Positions 1 through 12,929 of a DNA stretch of 64,000 nt are shown here, piece by piece; position 1 is the first letter of the stretch, and each line of letters begins with the position of its first letter. Origin of the DNA: Lophius americanus. Lineage: Eukaryota; Chordata; Actinopteri; Lophiiformes; Lophiidae. The position numbers and the translations under genes are program-made. Below the pieces are notes generated by a model that saw nothing but the letters and a program-made list of their open reading frames with translations, was not told where the DNA came from and made no database searches. The DNA lies in assembly GCA_037951165.1 (NCBI GenBank), contig JBBDHG010000151.1, positions 62,001 through 126,000 on the forward strand, in the 5' to 3' direction.

Positions 1-1326
1 AACAGTTAAAGTTAAGAGTTGACATGTTTGTCTGAGAACGTCGCCATTTAGTTCTTTCGTCAAACTTTTGAGTCTTCACTGCCACCTAGTGGCTCAATAA
101 GAATACAGGTCCGTTTGAGGGCACCGACTTCACAGATGTAACTGAACTTATGCATACAACAGAACAGAAATATAGCATTGAGACTAATATATAAGTATAT
201 AATAAGAAAATACAAAACAAAAACCGTCATCGGAGAAAAAAACAAGGTATTTTTAATTGTTTTTAATGTAATCTCTAACATTGTGGCGAGAATCCTTCAG
301 TCCAAATTTGTTGCATTTTTTTAACCAACCCAATTCATACGTGCAGAATCAAAGTTGACGGTTCGGAGATCAAATCTAAAAAGATTGTCCACAAGTTTCA
401 ACTCCCCTTTAATGCTACAGAAAAGTTAGCATCTTAGCATTGAGAGTTAGATCTAGAGCCCAGTGGACCGGTCCTGACCCGGACTTAGCTGTAATGGCGT
501 GAATGTTTCATGCGTCTGATAAATATCTTTTGGTTTGATGTTCTGTAAGTCGTCCCCATTCCTCTGATACTACATTCCTCCGCTGTAGCCTTTGTGTTGA
601 ACGGTTTTAAATCTTACTCTCTTTATTGGAAGCCTTGTTATCTTTCAAATCAGCGAGAAACTAAACATTGCTGCGAAAGAAACGCCAGCCTGTGTACTTT
701 GTCCCTCTCAACCTGCTGTTTTCCTGTTTCCTCATGCCCACATTTCACAGGCCGAGTTCCCGCCATGCACCCCCCTCCCTTCTACCACTTTTCCTGTCCA
801 GCCCACAGCTACTTCTGCTGGCCTAGATCCACTCACGGCCTCCTCGCACACCTAAATCCCCCTTCTCTTCCCTCACCACGTCAACCACCTCCGCCTTCAC
901 CTCTAATCCGACGTCCCCTCTCGTTTACTTGGATCTTTCACATCTCATTTCTGTCCTCCTTTTCCTTCTCTCTTCTCTCCTTTCTCTCCCTCTCCTGGCA
1001 TTTTCCAGACTGAACACCTCCTTTGTCTGCAAATCCTGTCAAGTTTTGCTGGAAGCTCAGATGGTACCAAACAGAACCCAAATCCCTGCGTTAGCCAGTC
1101 GGGCAGAAACGTGGGCTCTGAGGGATCGGCAGCTGTGTAAACAACTTGTGTATAAAAATCTGAGCTCCGTGTAGCCGAGCACAAGGTCCTCGCCAGGTCG
1201 CTATGAGAAGAAATATTATTAATAATGATAATAATGACAGAGGAAATACCTTGGCTTGAGACGTTACTGTGTGCTTGTGTGACAGTGGAGCATGGGAAAA
1301 ACAACAAAGACCCCAGGCTACTGCAG

Positions 1327-1363
<37 letters not shown>

Positions 1364-1611
1364 CACACTCTATTATGGGATTGATGAGTTGCGTTTACTG
1401 CAGTGGTAGTTACATATCCACACCGTCACAAACGTAATTAACTGACTGTTCAACATCGGTTCTTACACAAACCCAGGAAACTAAAAAAAAATAAGATTCT
1501 CTCTTTTATAACAAATGAAACGGCTTCATTGACACATCATTCTGGTCATTCTTACGTCTTATTAGGTCTCTTATTAGTTTGAGTTTTCTTTGTGGTTTTC
1601 GGGGGTGTGTC
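1..1611. other. gene-free stretch
   Basis: No exon-like segment. A palindromic GCCACCTAGTGGC is at 81-93. The ORFs here are short and have biased composition. Confidence 0.4.
1328..1359. repeat. CA microsatellite
   Basis: Uninterrupted CA dinucleotides, about 16 units. Confidence 0.95.
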
Positions 1612-2346
1612 AGAAAGTAATCAGACCCCCGTCACTTTTAACAATTTTTTTATTATTATTTTTTTTTTTTCATGCTGTAGCCGAGAAATGATTGTAAATC
1701 CATTAAAAACAATGAAAAGTGAAGGTTTTTTTAGACCCTTACAATGACAGGTGAGATTTAACTCGGGTGCCTCAGACGTTTCTTTGTGACGGTTGGAGTT
1801 CACCTGCTGCAAATGCCATCGGTTGGGCCTGATTTGGAGGCAGACGCCCGTGTATATAAATAATAAAAAAGGACGCAATGAGGTTTGAGTGAGCTGAGAT
1901 AAAGATTGATTTAGGATTGTTCTGAGGCACAGAACCCGGGAAAACCACGAAAATATCTCTGCTGTGTTCAAAGTTCTATGGAGCCCAGTGGCCTCCATCA
2001 TTTTTTAATGCAATAAGTCTCGAAGAACCAGGACTCCTCCTAGAGTTCTCCTTCCAGGCGAACTGAACGATCGGGGGAGAAGCGCTTTGATAAGAGAGGT
2101 GACCAAGAACCCGGTGGTGATTCTGGCTGAGCTCCGGAAGGTCCAGTGTGGAAATGAGAGGAAGTAGCAGATGGCCGACCAGAAAGAAGCCTCTTCTCGC
2201 AGAAAGACACCGAAAAGGCCCGCTTTGAGTTTCCTTAAGAACTCTCCATCTGTCAGAAACAAGTGTCTCCGGTCTGATGAGACCACGACTGAACTCTTTG
2301 ACCACAACTCTAGACGTGGTGTCTGGAGGAAACCAGGCACCACTCA
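1612..2346 (+). mobile_element. decayed Tc1-like transposon, 5' terminal repeat plus transposase fragment
   Basis: Begins with a terminal sequence of the type GTAATCAGACCCC, followed on the same strand by transposase remnants. Around 2171-2340 the reading frame gives QKEASSRRKTPKRPALSF and LRSDETTTELFDHNSRR, equivalent to the Tc1 segment containing the catalytic SDET aspartate region. It ends abruptly near 2346, next to a CAA microsatellite. Several frame breaks upstream; not functional. Confidence 0.8.
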
Positions 2347-2381
2347 AAGTCAAAATCCTGTATCGACCAGATTGACAGATG

Positions 2382-2382
2382 C

Positions 2383-2419
<37 letters not shown>
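2382..2419. repeat. CAA microsatellite
   Basis: About 12.5 CAA units right after the Tc1 relic; the open frames across it (poly-Q, poly-T) are artefacts. Confidence 0.95.
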
Positions 2420-3284
2420 TGATGGTACAATAGTTCATCAGGGGAACCAAAGAACTTTGCCGATCAGATGGAAGAACTACTGCTCCCAGCAAATAGCACC
2501 GTTTAAATCCGGAATAAAAAAAAAAAAACCCAAGCTAGCCGTTTTCCCTTTCTTCTCTACTTATGGTCAGCTAAGCTAACAGGCAGCTGGTTGCAGCTCC
2601 ACAGTGTGAACAGACACGAGTGTGGTTCCAGTCGTAACGTCTAACTGTTCCCGTAAAAATGTGCCCTTGGAACTCTGCTGCGGTGTTGGGCGAAGCCGCT
2701 AAATGATCCATGATGTTCTCTGATTGTTGCTCATTGAAAAAGTTAGGCACCTTGAGAGATAAACATTCAGTGGTGCAAAAAAGGCTAATTTAATTTTCCA
2801 TTTATAGCAGAGTAAGGACAACCAGACGGCTGGCAGACGGACATCAAGTGAAGGAAAACGACGCGGAAGTAGTGAAGGAACTGTATTTGTGTTTCACCCA
2901 CCTTATTTTATACCAAACAGCGGAAGTAACTCAAACACAATCAGGTGATTATATCATAATTGTGACCGGCGTAGAGAGACGTTAGAATGCTCGAGCGTGA
3001 AGCTTGTCCTGTTAAAGTGACTGTAGTTACTAACATGAAACATGAATCCCCGGCCACTGCAGTCCACAATCATGGCAGTAGGTGGTCCACCCTGAGTCTT
3101 GGATCTGCTCGAGGGTTCTGCCCTGTGTTTTTTGTTTAGAATTAAAAAAAAAAAAGCTTCCCAACCGATCTGACCCAGTTGTTCAACCACCAATTTGACC
3201 ATTGTCACTGTTTTAAATTGACTAGATAATTATGCTTTCCCATTTTACCTGCTTCCCACACATCAAATGAACATTTCCTAATCT

Positions 3285-3370
3285 ATGTCCCACCCACTGA
3301 CAGGTATCATTGTAACGAGATCATCCCGACTTAACCGGTCAGTGGTTATAATCTTATGGCGGATATGTAT
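3285..3370 (+). mobile_element. right-end fragment of a Tc1-like transposon
   Basis: Contains CCCACCCACTGACAGGT, a short AT-poor link and GTCAGTGGTTATAATCTTATGGC, the typical right terminal region of the same Tc1-like family seen at 17,379-17,875. Only the end remains. Confidence 0.6.
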
Positions 3371-3408
3371 ACATGCAAATTTCCGTGCAATTTTCTGCAG
3401 ACAGGGAG

Positions 3409-3459
3409 CAATCAGCATCAGCAATCAGCATCAGCAATCGGCATCAGCAATCGGCACGG
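3409..3459. repeat. 13-bp tandem repeat, four copies
   Basis: CAATCAGCATCAG at 3409 and 3422, then CAATCGGCATCAG at 3435 and a partial copy at 3448. It sits next to the Tc1 end at 3285-3370. Confidence 0.85.
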
Positions 3460-5468
3460 CATTTACAGGTTTGGAGGAAAAAAAAAAAAAAAAAGTGTGT
3501 GACAATTGAAGCATAAGCTACTAAACATCTGGTACTTCCTGAAAACGCTGCTGCTTGATGTGAAAGCGGCCTGACACGAGCGTAAAACACCCAGAAAGTC
3601 CCTCCTGGTGAATGAAAGCATACACAAAGAACAGGATATAGAGCAGTAAAGGGGCGGCACACACTACATTAATGATTATACCAAGCTAGATGAGTTTGGC
3701 CTTAAGCAGGATTACCTGCATGCGGGAAATAAGCTAAGAAAACCACCCCAAAATGCAACAAAAGCATCATTCGGTGTACATTTTTTGAAAAGAAAGACAG
3801 ATCGGAGCTGCACTGCGTTTCTACGTGGAGTGGATTATGTTAGCTTATCTCACAGGGAGCCATTGGCCTATTCACTTTTGCCTCAAACTCCAAAACAACA
3901 CTCAGGCCCACTTGAGAGTACTCTGGGCTTTGGATGAGTTTTGCCTCTGGCTCAATCATCGGCGCAGGAATCTGGCAGCGCTCCAAAGACAATATTTGTC
4001 AGAGTAGCCTTGTTTCAAACTTTTACTGTTTATTAAATTCTGCAACCTTTTTTTCCTTTTTTTTTCCCAGAGATGAGGTTTCAGATGGGACGTCCAGATC
4101 CCGGTGAAAAGCCCTTCCATGCTTTTAATCACTCTAAAAATGTTCAAAGGCTGCGGTAAATGTTTTTAATCAGCGTGTACAGCTGCGAGTCGGGCGAACA
4201 GAGCGCGTATTAATTATTCATTCTCATCATATGGTTCAAATAATTTCATTGGGGCCTCTTTGAGATGCTGACTCGCCGCGTCTACCTCGTGTGTCAACCC
4301 CCAGAAGATGTAGGCAATCTGGACTGGAGGACAATTATGGAGCATGTTGAAAAAGTTAACATCTCATCCTCCAAAAGAAATCTTGCTGTGCTGTAAAAAA
4401 TATATCGTGTTTAATAGAGGGGGAAAAAAAAAAAAAAAAAGCTTCATTATAAAATCCACTTGAGAACGGTTCAGATTTAGAGAACCTTTCAAATGACCTT
4501 CAATCTACAGACCAGATAACAGGGGCTTGGCATTATTTTCATAGAAGAAGGTGCAAAGAAGTTAATTCATTGAGTGAAAGAACCTTATCGACACGATCTA
4601 GACCTCCGCGATCAACGTGCCGATCTCTGCGGAGGTCTTCATCACAAAACATTTTGGGGAGGTGAGAATAAAAACGGCATCTCGAACAGAAAAAACGTCG
4701 TAAAAAAGATTTGTTGGGTGAACTTGCGGAAGGATCGTTATTAGTGCAGCCGCCGCCGAGCGGAGTAGCGCTGACAAGCTAACGCAAAGGGGGGCGGGGG
4801 TGGAACTCGGGCAGCTGGTAGGGGTGTGGGGAGCTTCTCCTCCTCGCTCAGATCTCTGCAGGTGCGGCGTCTGCATTCACTCACCGCTGGCTGGTGTCAC
4901 CTCCCGGACCCGAACCCCCCCCCCCCCCCAGCAGAACGGGAGCCCACCCGCTGGAACTCAGCGGCGCGTGGGGCGCTCATAGGTTAAACTATAAATGATT
5001 CAAAACTGTTATTTGAGTGCTTGTAAAAATAAAAAATGAAAAACTACAGAGGAAGTCATTTCAACGTTTGTTGGAGGTCATTCTCTTCCACTCGGTAATA
5101 GAAGATCTTTGGCTGTTTTGGCAGATATGAGAAGTCTTCTTGACTGGATTGGGGAGAAGGTTGGCGAGAGACGAACCACATGACGCCTCTGACTGTTGCG
5201 TGGTTGCACAGTCTTCTGACAACATGACCCTCCTGTTAGCTGGACGCTTACAAAAGGAAAAAAAAAAAAAGAAATCACAAAATGGCGTGCCTTTTAACTC
5301 AACACTTTGGGTTGAGAATCAAAAGGGGGTCATGTGATAAAACCGAATGTGCCCAGTGGTTAAGAGCTGTCAGCTTCTTGCACCTGTGGGCTCAGCATAT
5401 GGCAGGAGTCTGGACCTCCCCTGATTAGTCAGTCACACAAAATTGTGAAAAAAACAAGCTTCCCCGAA

Positions 5469-5544
5469 GTGTGTGTGTGTTTGTGTGTGAGAGAGAGTGT
5501 GTGTGTGTGAGAGAGAGAGAGTGTGTGTGTGTGAGAGAGAGAGA
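5469..5544. repeat. GT/GA compound microsatellite
   Basis: Alternating GT and GA runs. Confidence 0.9.
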
Positions 5545-7944
5545 AAAGGAAAGAAACTTTCATTTTGCTGCTTTTTCAGACTGCATTGAAACCCCTTGAC
5601 TAAAATTGAACACGTCATTTCAAAAAGTCTCGCCGTCAGCGTTAAGTCGCTGCGTTATTTATCCTACGTTCAGTTTTAGTGTGTCCTTATTGGTTTTAGC
5701 ACATTTAGGTAATATCAACTCTAGGCAACACTTTAGTCTGCTTTCAGCCGAAGAGCGCTTCAGTTGTGGTCAATGAAAAGTGACATTTAATTCTTCTCAT
5801 GGAGCCAAGAACAACATTTCTTATTTATTTTTTTTGTTATTTCGCTCTTATTCCCTTTAATATTCATGTGATGGTTATCTGATAGAAAAACAGGTCGTAT
5901 GATTAAGAATGCGGCTCTGCAGAGAGCGTCTGGTCCGATCATGTCAATCTAAAGAACACATCCTGACATGGAGAATGTTCTGATTATTCTCTGGAACCGC
6001 GTCCGGCCCAAAGCCATCGAGCCGGGCCTCTCACCCGTTTAAAGTTTGAGAAACAGGTTGAGATGGAACCAAACTGGCGCTCACGCTCCACCTCCACAGT
6101 GGAGCAGGCGAGACGGGCCTGATCAGAACATTCGGATTGAAATTTAGGAAAATATACAGTTTAACGTTTTTTTTTGTTTTTTTTTGCGGATGAAAATAAA
6201 TTAAGATTTTTTTGTCAGTTAAGGTTTAAATCTAAACTGCGTTTTTACTGTCAAAAAAAAGAAACTGTGTTTCTGATCGACCCAAAATATGTGATTAATA
6301 ATTTCCACCTCATCTCTTCTTAGTCTGGAGAAGGAGAAGGTTATGGTTAAAGAAAAGAATGACATGAATGAGGCTCTAGCCATAGTTCAGTAGGGAGGAC
6401 TACCCTCTTTTACACCGGGGCTAATGTGAAGCGGGGCACCCTGGGGTGTCGATGGATATCGGCCGTTCCCATTGGCCGTCCACATCTGACGATATCACCT
6501 AGACACACCTTCGTCGTGAGTCTATCGTTTTGCCGTCTATCTTTTTCGACACGATTCTTTTCAATCATTCAATTCCTTCATGCTGCCGGTACTCGCGTCC
6601 TCCTTCCTCCTCACCGTCCTCGCGTCCTTCATCAATCCCCTGATGGACTTCCTCACAGATCATCTGCAGTAAAGGGCTTTGATCTCTTCTTCATCCTTCG
6701 TCCCTCCTGACTGAAACAAAATCATCTCAACTCAACACCGTCGTTTTAGTCGCCGTCCCCTTCCATCGTCTGAGGTTTGTGAGGTTCTTCTTCCCCACCA
6801 TTGAAATGAGTTCCCTGGACCCGCTTCTAATGGATCAAACACACAACTGGACCCGGCTATTTGGTCTTTTCAGCAAGAACAACCAGCTCACAGGGAAAGC
6901 TTCTCCTCCGAGACTTCGCCTTCATACTGTTGCATTTGCTGCCAGCCCCTTCTTGTTAACTGGGGTCTGTTCACCAGGGATGGCAGACGGCCACGGCTCA
7001 GGTTCTCCATCATAAAGCAACGGAAACCCCTTCTGTTCATTGTTTGAAATCTCTCCCGATGGCACAGCAACCCCCGGCTCTCAACAGCACAGATCCGAAA
7101 ATGTTCTGTGTAACGTTGATAGAAAACGAGAGCCGAGGTCTCCCTTGAACGACTTTCCAGCACATTAGTGCCAGGAAGCCGTTCATTTTTAATGTCAGGG
7201 GTGTATTAGTGCTGCTATATAGTGTTTTGACTGTAACTATCTCAGCATTTACTCCAAATATACACACGGCATTCTTCTTCTGCGGAGCATATCTTTAAGG
7301 CATAGTTAAGTAATTACTGGAGATTTTAAAATAAACACATCCGGTGCACAGACTCGGTTCTGTTAACAGGACGACGGTTACCACCCTTTCATGGTGTACA
7401 TCCAGTACTGTATAACACTTGAGTCCGACCCGGAGAAGATGACACATGAGCTCTCTCCGGAATGAGGTGGAGTGCTCCTCTGGGCTTCTGTCCTGCATCT
7501 AGGCTCTGCAGAATCCCTCATATTTCACACTGTCTCTGTGCGGAACTTTCCATTTTTAAAGCCCTAGTGTCCCCGTTACTCAAGCAGGCTGGCATGTGTG
7601 GTATGTGACTGCAGCCCAGTGTATTTAAATCTGGATCCTGTCATGCCCCGTTTCGGCCCATTCCTGCCGTGCCTTAGAGCATAAATACGTTGATAAAACG
7701 TACCGTTTGGAGAAAGTACAGGAAACCTAACGGAAGGAATGTTCCGAATGGGGTCATAATGGAGGCATCTACTGTCTCTGAGGAAACACCCGGATCAGAA
7801 TATACCAGTGAATGGAGATATGTAAGAAAGTCCACATGCTATAAGGTCGAACTTCATCGGGCAAAGACGAAAAATTCTTCTGACAGAAAAACTTTTTCTG
7901 TAATGTAACCCATTGAAAAAAAGTGAAGTAACCCCTGATCGGTG

Positions 7945-7950
<6 letters not shown>

Positions 7951-7978
<28 letters not shown>
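7951..7978. repeat. TC microsatellite
   Basis: Fourteen TC units. Confidence 0.95.
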
Positions 7979-7981
<3 letters not shown>

Positions 7982-8175
7982 CCTTTCTTGTCACCACGAA
8001 ATAAGAATTAAACTGTGTATTCGCAATTTAGCTTTCTGAGGGTAATTTGGTTGTTTATTTTTTTCTGCAATATTTTTACCTTAAGTATTTCTGCTGATGC
8101 AATATTTTTCCAGATTTTCTGTTTGTTGCTCTGAGCAGCTTTCTTGAAAATACCAATACTGAATATAATTTATTC

Positions 8176-8177
<2 letters not shown>

Positions 8178-8213
<36 letters not shown>
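8178..8213. repeat. AAT microsatellite
   Basis: Twelve AAT units. Confidence 0.95.
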
Positions 8214-8214
<1 letters not shown>

Positions 8215-8668
8215 TTTGTACTTGTACTTGCTTGTTTTTAAATTTCACATCTTACAATAAAGTTAATAAACCAGCAATTCATAAAGTCTCTCAGTCCACC
8301 TGCAGTACCACAAGTACCCTCAAGGTTCGGTAGTCATAGCAACCTTTCATCTTTTTTATCGTCCCTGATCTATTATGGCGTTATGGGTTTACTCAAATGC
8401 AGTGTGTCGGACTTCAAACCAATCGACGGATGCCGCGTTCGGCTGTAAGATGAAACTAACTGTTACTTGTTCAACGTGTAGCGTTGTTGTCAAAAAAACT
8501 ACAACCATGAGACTAAAATGTAGTTACAGCAATAAAAAAGTGTTGAATGTCGGCGAGCCCAATGGCTAATCTGTCAGGCTGTGTCTGTGCAGCGGACTGC
8601 CCAGAACTGCCATGGTGTGAAAACCCAGCTTGGGAACACTCCCTGAAAGCCAAGAGAAAAAGAATGAA

Positions 8669-8727
8669 GGGATGGATGGATGGATGGATGGATGGATGGA
8701 TGGATGGATGGATGGATGGATGGATGG
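8669..8727. repeat. GGAT tetranucleotide microsatellite
   Basis: About 14 to 15 GGAT units; lacks stops on both strands, hence several spurious ORFs (MDGW, HPSI patterns). Confidence 0.95.
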
Positions 8728-8959
8728 GCGGGACACATCTGGTAGATTGGGCAACTCCTCATCACAGAACGGTTTTTTTAGACAAATCCGAGAGTGGGCC
8801 TTGAACTCCTCTTCCATCCCAAAATCCCAGTGCAGCAGGCGGAAGGCCAGGAGAGTCCCAGGTGACAACAGAGACCTCTCTTCCCTCTGAAAAACCTGTA
8901 TTGAAAATCGAACAGATGTGGCCCTAGTGACCCCGTTTGACCCCGAACCCCCTAAGTGA

Positions 8960-9370
8960 CGGGGGGGATGGTGAAAGGTTCTGTCTGGTTCTTGTTGAGT
9001 TTGAAGTTTTACTGTCAGTGGTCCTGGTTTGGTGGTTTCTGTGTTCCTTTTGATCTGTTTCCCTTCCAGGTCAATGAGTGTTTTTTCACCTGTTCCCTGT
9101 CCTCACCTGTTCCTCTCTGTTAGGTTGTGTGTTTTCTCTTCACAGTCCCAGTGTTTTTAGAGATCGGTAAGTTTACTTGTTGTTGAATTTCTCCTGCTCC
9201 TCATGTTTGGACCTTTTTTTGTTCTTTGGATTGTTGGATTACTATTCCAGTTTTAGGATTTTTTTTTTTTTTTTCATGTGATTTTAATATCTGAACTTTA
9301 ATCAAAGAACTTTACTCACAGACTCATGTGTGTCTGCGTTTTGGGTCCGGACATTTGAGGTCCAAATCTG
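8960..9370. repeat. possible retroelement terminal sequence
   Basis: T-rich stretch with CACCTGTTCCCTGTCCTCAC, CATGTTTGGACCTTTTTTTG and GACTCATGTGTGTCTGCG, resembling a repeated fish sequence found near LTR or LINE ends. Class not determined. Confidence 0.3.
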
Positions 9371-11178
9371 GACGATTATGTCCAAACAGAACCAAGATAG
9401 CCAAATGTGATGCACATCTTCCCAGCTGTTCTTACGTTCTGTGTTCTGGTTTCGACATTACAAAATAGCCTCATCTCAACAGCGTCTTTGTCATTTTTGT
9501 TTACAGCTGCCCCTCCAGAGATTCACACGATGTGATGCGTTCATCGCTGCAACCGGCACGCAACGCAACTCCAGAACTCCAATGGCGGAGCGTGTGCGTG
9601 TTTGAGATTCTTTTAAAGCATTTGATGAAGCCCCAAAGATGAAGGAGAGGGAAAAAATCTCCAATTTTTCATAGTGTGAGAATGAAAAGTCAAGGGAGGA
9701 GCAGATTCCAGTGATTAGATAATTGGGGGAAATAATTGTGTACACCAAATGTCATGACATTTGTTGAGACTCTCAAAACCGCAATTGTCAATGTCATGAT
9801 GGCGCTTGAAGGAAAGTCAGGGGATCAACAAAGTCATTCATTCACCACAAATGGCTGCAGGAAATTTCATGTCAACCCATTCAATAGTAATTGAGTCTGG
9901 ACCAAAGCGGGAGTCTGAAGAACCCACATGCCATCTGTAGACCCACAGAGGAAGGGTCTAAAGATACCGAGACGGCAAAACAGAAAAACTCTTTGTTGCT
10001 TAGATGGATGATTTCAAAAAATGTGCCACAAGTTAGCCCATTTAGACAAATACAAACACGATGTGTCACAGCAACAGAAGATTAAATGACTTTCATACTT
10101 TAGTGCAGACAGAATTCCCCTCGACGTAGTGGTTTAATAATCCATTGTTTCCTCGGCCCGCTTCATCTGTCTCGGTACTGAGCCCGGCATCCACTGCGCT
10201 CCGCTGCCATCGAGACCAGTACCTTTGTTCTGGCACCAGTCAAAGGTATTGTAGTAACATCCTGTACACTCTGCCGAAAGAATGCCTGGTCTGGCATACA
10301 TTCGGCCCGGCTCTCCATTAGGGGCTTTAACACTCGGCATTATCTGCACACATTAATGACTGTCAGAACACGGGAGGACGGTTGCGGGTGCAGACATAGA
10401 GCAGGATACTCGACACCACTTCTAATCTCTGCCAGTTTGAAATACCAAGCAGGAGTAAGACGAACAAAGGTCCAGACAGGGAGAGATTGATGAGATGGCA
10501 GTGATTAACAGAAGTAAAGTGGTTTAGGTGGAATAGTTCAATGGAGCTTGACGTAACGGAGTTCCTTCTGTTTACACTAGTTCTGCGTCTCGTAGATTTC
10601 TTTCCATCTTTAACAGAGATTTTGTGTTTATTGTCAACATTGCGGACAACAGTGACATTGTGTTCTCCTAGACGTGAACACAATGTGAAGTTCCACCTTG
10701 ATTTACTCACACGAATGTCACAGTGGGAACATCTGAGTTTCCCGTCACCCACAGGAGTTACTCAAGGCCAGTTTGTTCCCAGTTGTTGGATGGTGGTAAT
10801 ACACCGTGATCTGGCCCTCCCCGTTGGTCTGCTGACCACACCCCCACCTGAAATTTAACCTTTAAAATATGTATATCTAAACATATATATAATCCAGCTG
10901 TTTTTGATTAGAGTGAACAAAAGTTCACGTATAATAATTATCTACTATTTATGACAAAAACACTGGTATTATCCTGACAATACTGAATTTGTTGATATCT
11001 GTTAATTAATGACAATAAAGACTGTCTTGGGAAAATCAGTTTCTTTAATGTCCAGTGTGAGAGGTGACAGAAAATGAATGTCCAGAACAAGCTGAGGCAG
11101 AGACTCTCCTCCTCTCACTATCTAGTGCTGCGATGGAACCTGAGGTTAGTTTTATTTTATCATACCAGCATGTGAAGC

Positions 11179-11182
<4 letters not shown>

Positions 11183-11251
<69 letters not shown>

Positions 11252-11252
11252 G
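11183..11252. repeat. TC microsatellite
   Basis: About 35 TC units with one interruption. Confidence 0.95.
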
Positions 11253-11574
11253 CGCTCTCACGCCCTGTCTCATGGCCGCTCTCCATTGGTTACAGACGAG
11301 TGGCGTGCTGATGTTCCCGCGGCCCCACTGTTCAAATTTTTTTGACACGACATGTGACCACCACGCCTCCAGCATTAGATGAGGAAATCAATAACAATCC
11401 TGAAGCTTAGTGAAAGTTCAGCCAGGAAGACTTTTTCTCTGTGCATCCTCTCGACGCCGCAAGCAGTTTCCCGCAATTGTTATGCTTCACCAACCCATTT
11501 CCCTTTTCATCCAATCATGTTCTGTCCTATTTGTAATTTAGCCAATCTTTTGTTACATGGCAAGCTTTAACTGT

Positions 11575-11575
<1 letters not shown>

Positions 11576-11608
<33 letters not shown>
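11576..11608. repeat. TC microsatellite
   Basis: About 16 TC units. Confidence 0.95.
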
Positions 11609-11612
<4 letters not shown>

Positions 11613-12661
11613 CTTCTCTCAGTCGTCACTTCAGTCTGGCAAAGATTTCCAACCCACATCCACCCGTTCACCGCCTCATCCTTGACCACCATCTCCAAAC
11701 AAATCCTCGGATAACCAATTCACCATCGCCAGCATCTCAAGTCAAGGGGGAATTCTCCTTCCCGCTGTCAGCACATGTTTCCTCACACAGCTTCTGTTGG
11801 GGATCTACTTCCTGCCCTGGGTCCAATCACAAAGGACTATATCTATACAGAATAAAACTATGCCTACTTCTCATTTGTCCCTCTCATACTCTACGTCTCT
11901 CCAGAGGGAATTGGGTTTTTTTTACCAGAGTGCTTAACAAAAGCAACTTGTAAGCTTTGATTAAAAGTAAGATTGAAGACTTTGGTTAAACAAAATAAAT
12001 CAATATGACTTTGATGTCTCCCTATAATCAGAATTTTGAGAAAGAATGAATTAATGCCTGTTTTTCTTTCTATGAAATCACCTGAAATGACTTTTTTTCC
12101 CGATCACTCTAACAAAGACTTACCTAAGAACAATTCTTGCCTTTCAAACTTGATCTTTGGCAAGCGGAAGTAATTTATATTCATCTTCATAAACAAAATA
12201 TGGAAGATATAAAAATGGGTTCCTTCTGTCCCGCCGTCCGTGACGTCTCCACAGTCACAGGTCTGATGGTTGGTTCTGTTTCTGGAGCCCATCACAAATA
12301 CTACTCAACATATCTTTTCTGGATATGTGTTGTATTTTTCCGGATATCTATTGATTATTAACCTCTTTATTTATGTGTTTTTAAGTCTTAAAAAAAAAGC
12401 TTTTTGTCTAACGTAAGTAATTGTCCAGATTTGCATTTAACAGGAGCATCGTTAATAACCCTAAAGAATGCGATAAAGTGCTTGCAGTAAGTAAGCAGTT
12501 TACTGAGCTGGAGCAGATTAATAGCCGGGCGCAGAATGGAAAGGAGGGCAGGTGAGGTCAGCCAACCTCTAATCCGGATGCCGATAGCCTGTAACTCCCT
12601 ATGGTACACTGAAGTCCAGGATCTTCTCCTTAGCTTGGTTTCCTGTTGAAACTTTCTATAG

Positions 12662-12929
12662 TTCTTTGTTCGGAGACAAACTGGCGCAGCAGATGAGAGT
12701 GATTGGAGGAACAGCGCATTATTACGATCCGTTCTATGAGCTCTACTTTGGTAATGAGTTGTTCCTGAGCCTACACCCTTGGGAGCAGTATAATCACAGT
12801 TTAATGAGCTGCATCGGGACCAAGGCCGAGGCCTACGAATTTAGAGAGTTCCTGATGAGGCTACAGGGCCAACAATACCTGAATGCTCCAATAAATGAAC
12901 ATCTGGATTTAATGGCAATAAAAATTTAA
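12662..12929 (+). other. orphan open segment, possibly an exon or a conserved non-coding element
   Basis: After a plausible acceptor (ACTTTCTATAG at 12661) an 89-codon frame runs to TAA at 12927-12929. The translation is of balanced composition (for example GGTAHYYDPFYELYFGNE), not low-complexity and not transposase-like. I do not recognise any family. There is no obvious partner exon. The preceding 12,420-12,610 also looks non-repetitive. It may simply be a conserved non-coding element with a chance open frame. Confidence 0.2.

Larger units (their letters stand above)
3460..8668. other. gene-free stretch, partly unique sequence
   Basis: No transposon or exon that I recognise. The part at 4,150-4,270 (TATTAATTATTCATTC and nearby) is unique-looking and has homeodomain-type TAAT cores. 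The remainder is ordinary AT-rich DNA with short homopolymers. Confidence 0.35.

Noticed and set aside
594..1013. Plus-strand ORF of 139 codons
   Set aside because: Comes from a CT-rich stretch (poly S/P/L/F); no stop codons by composition, not by selection.
8547..8890. Several ORFs with MDGW or HPSI repeats
   Set aside because: Caused by the GGAT microsatellite, which lacks stops on both strands.
10134..10349. Minus-strand 71-codon frame after a CAG
   Set aside because: No partner exons and no recognisable family; kept only as a note in the gene-free stretch.
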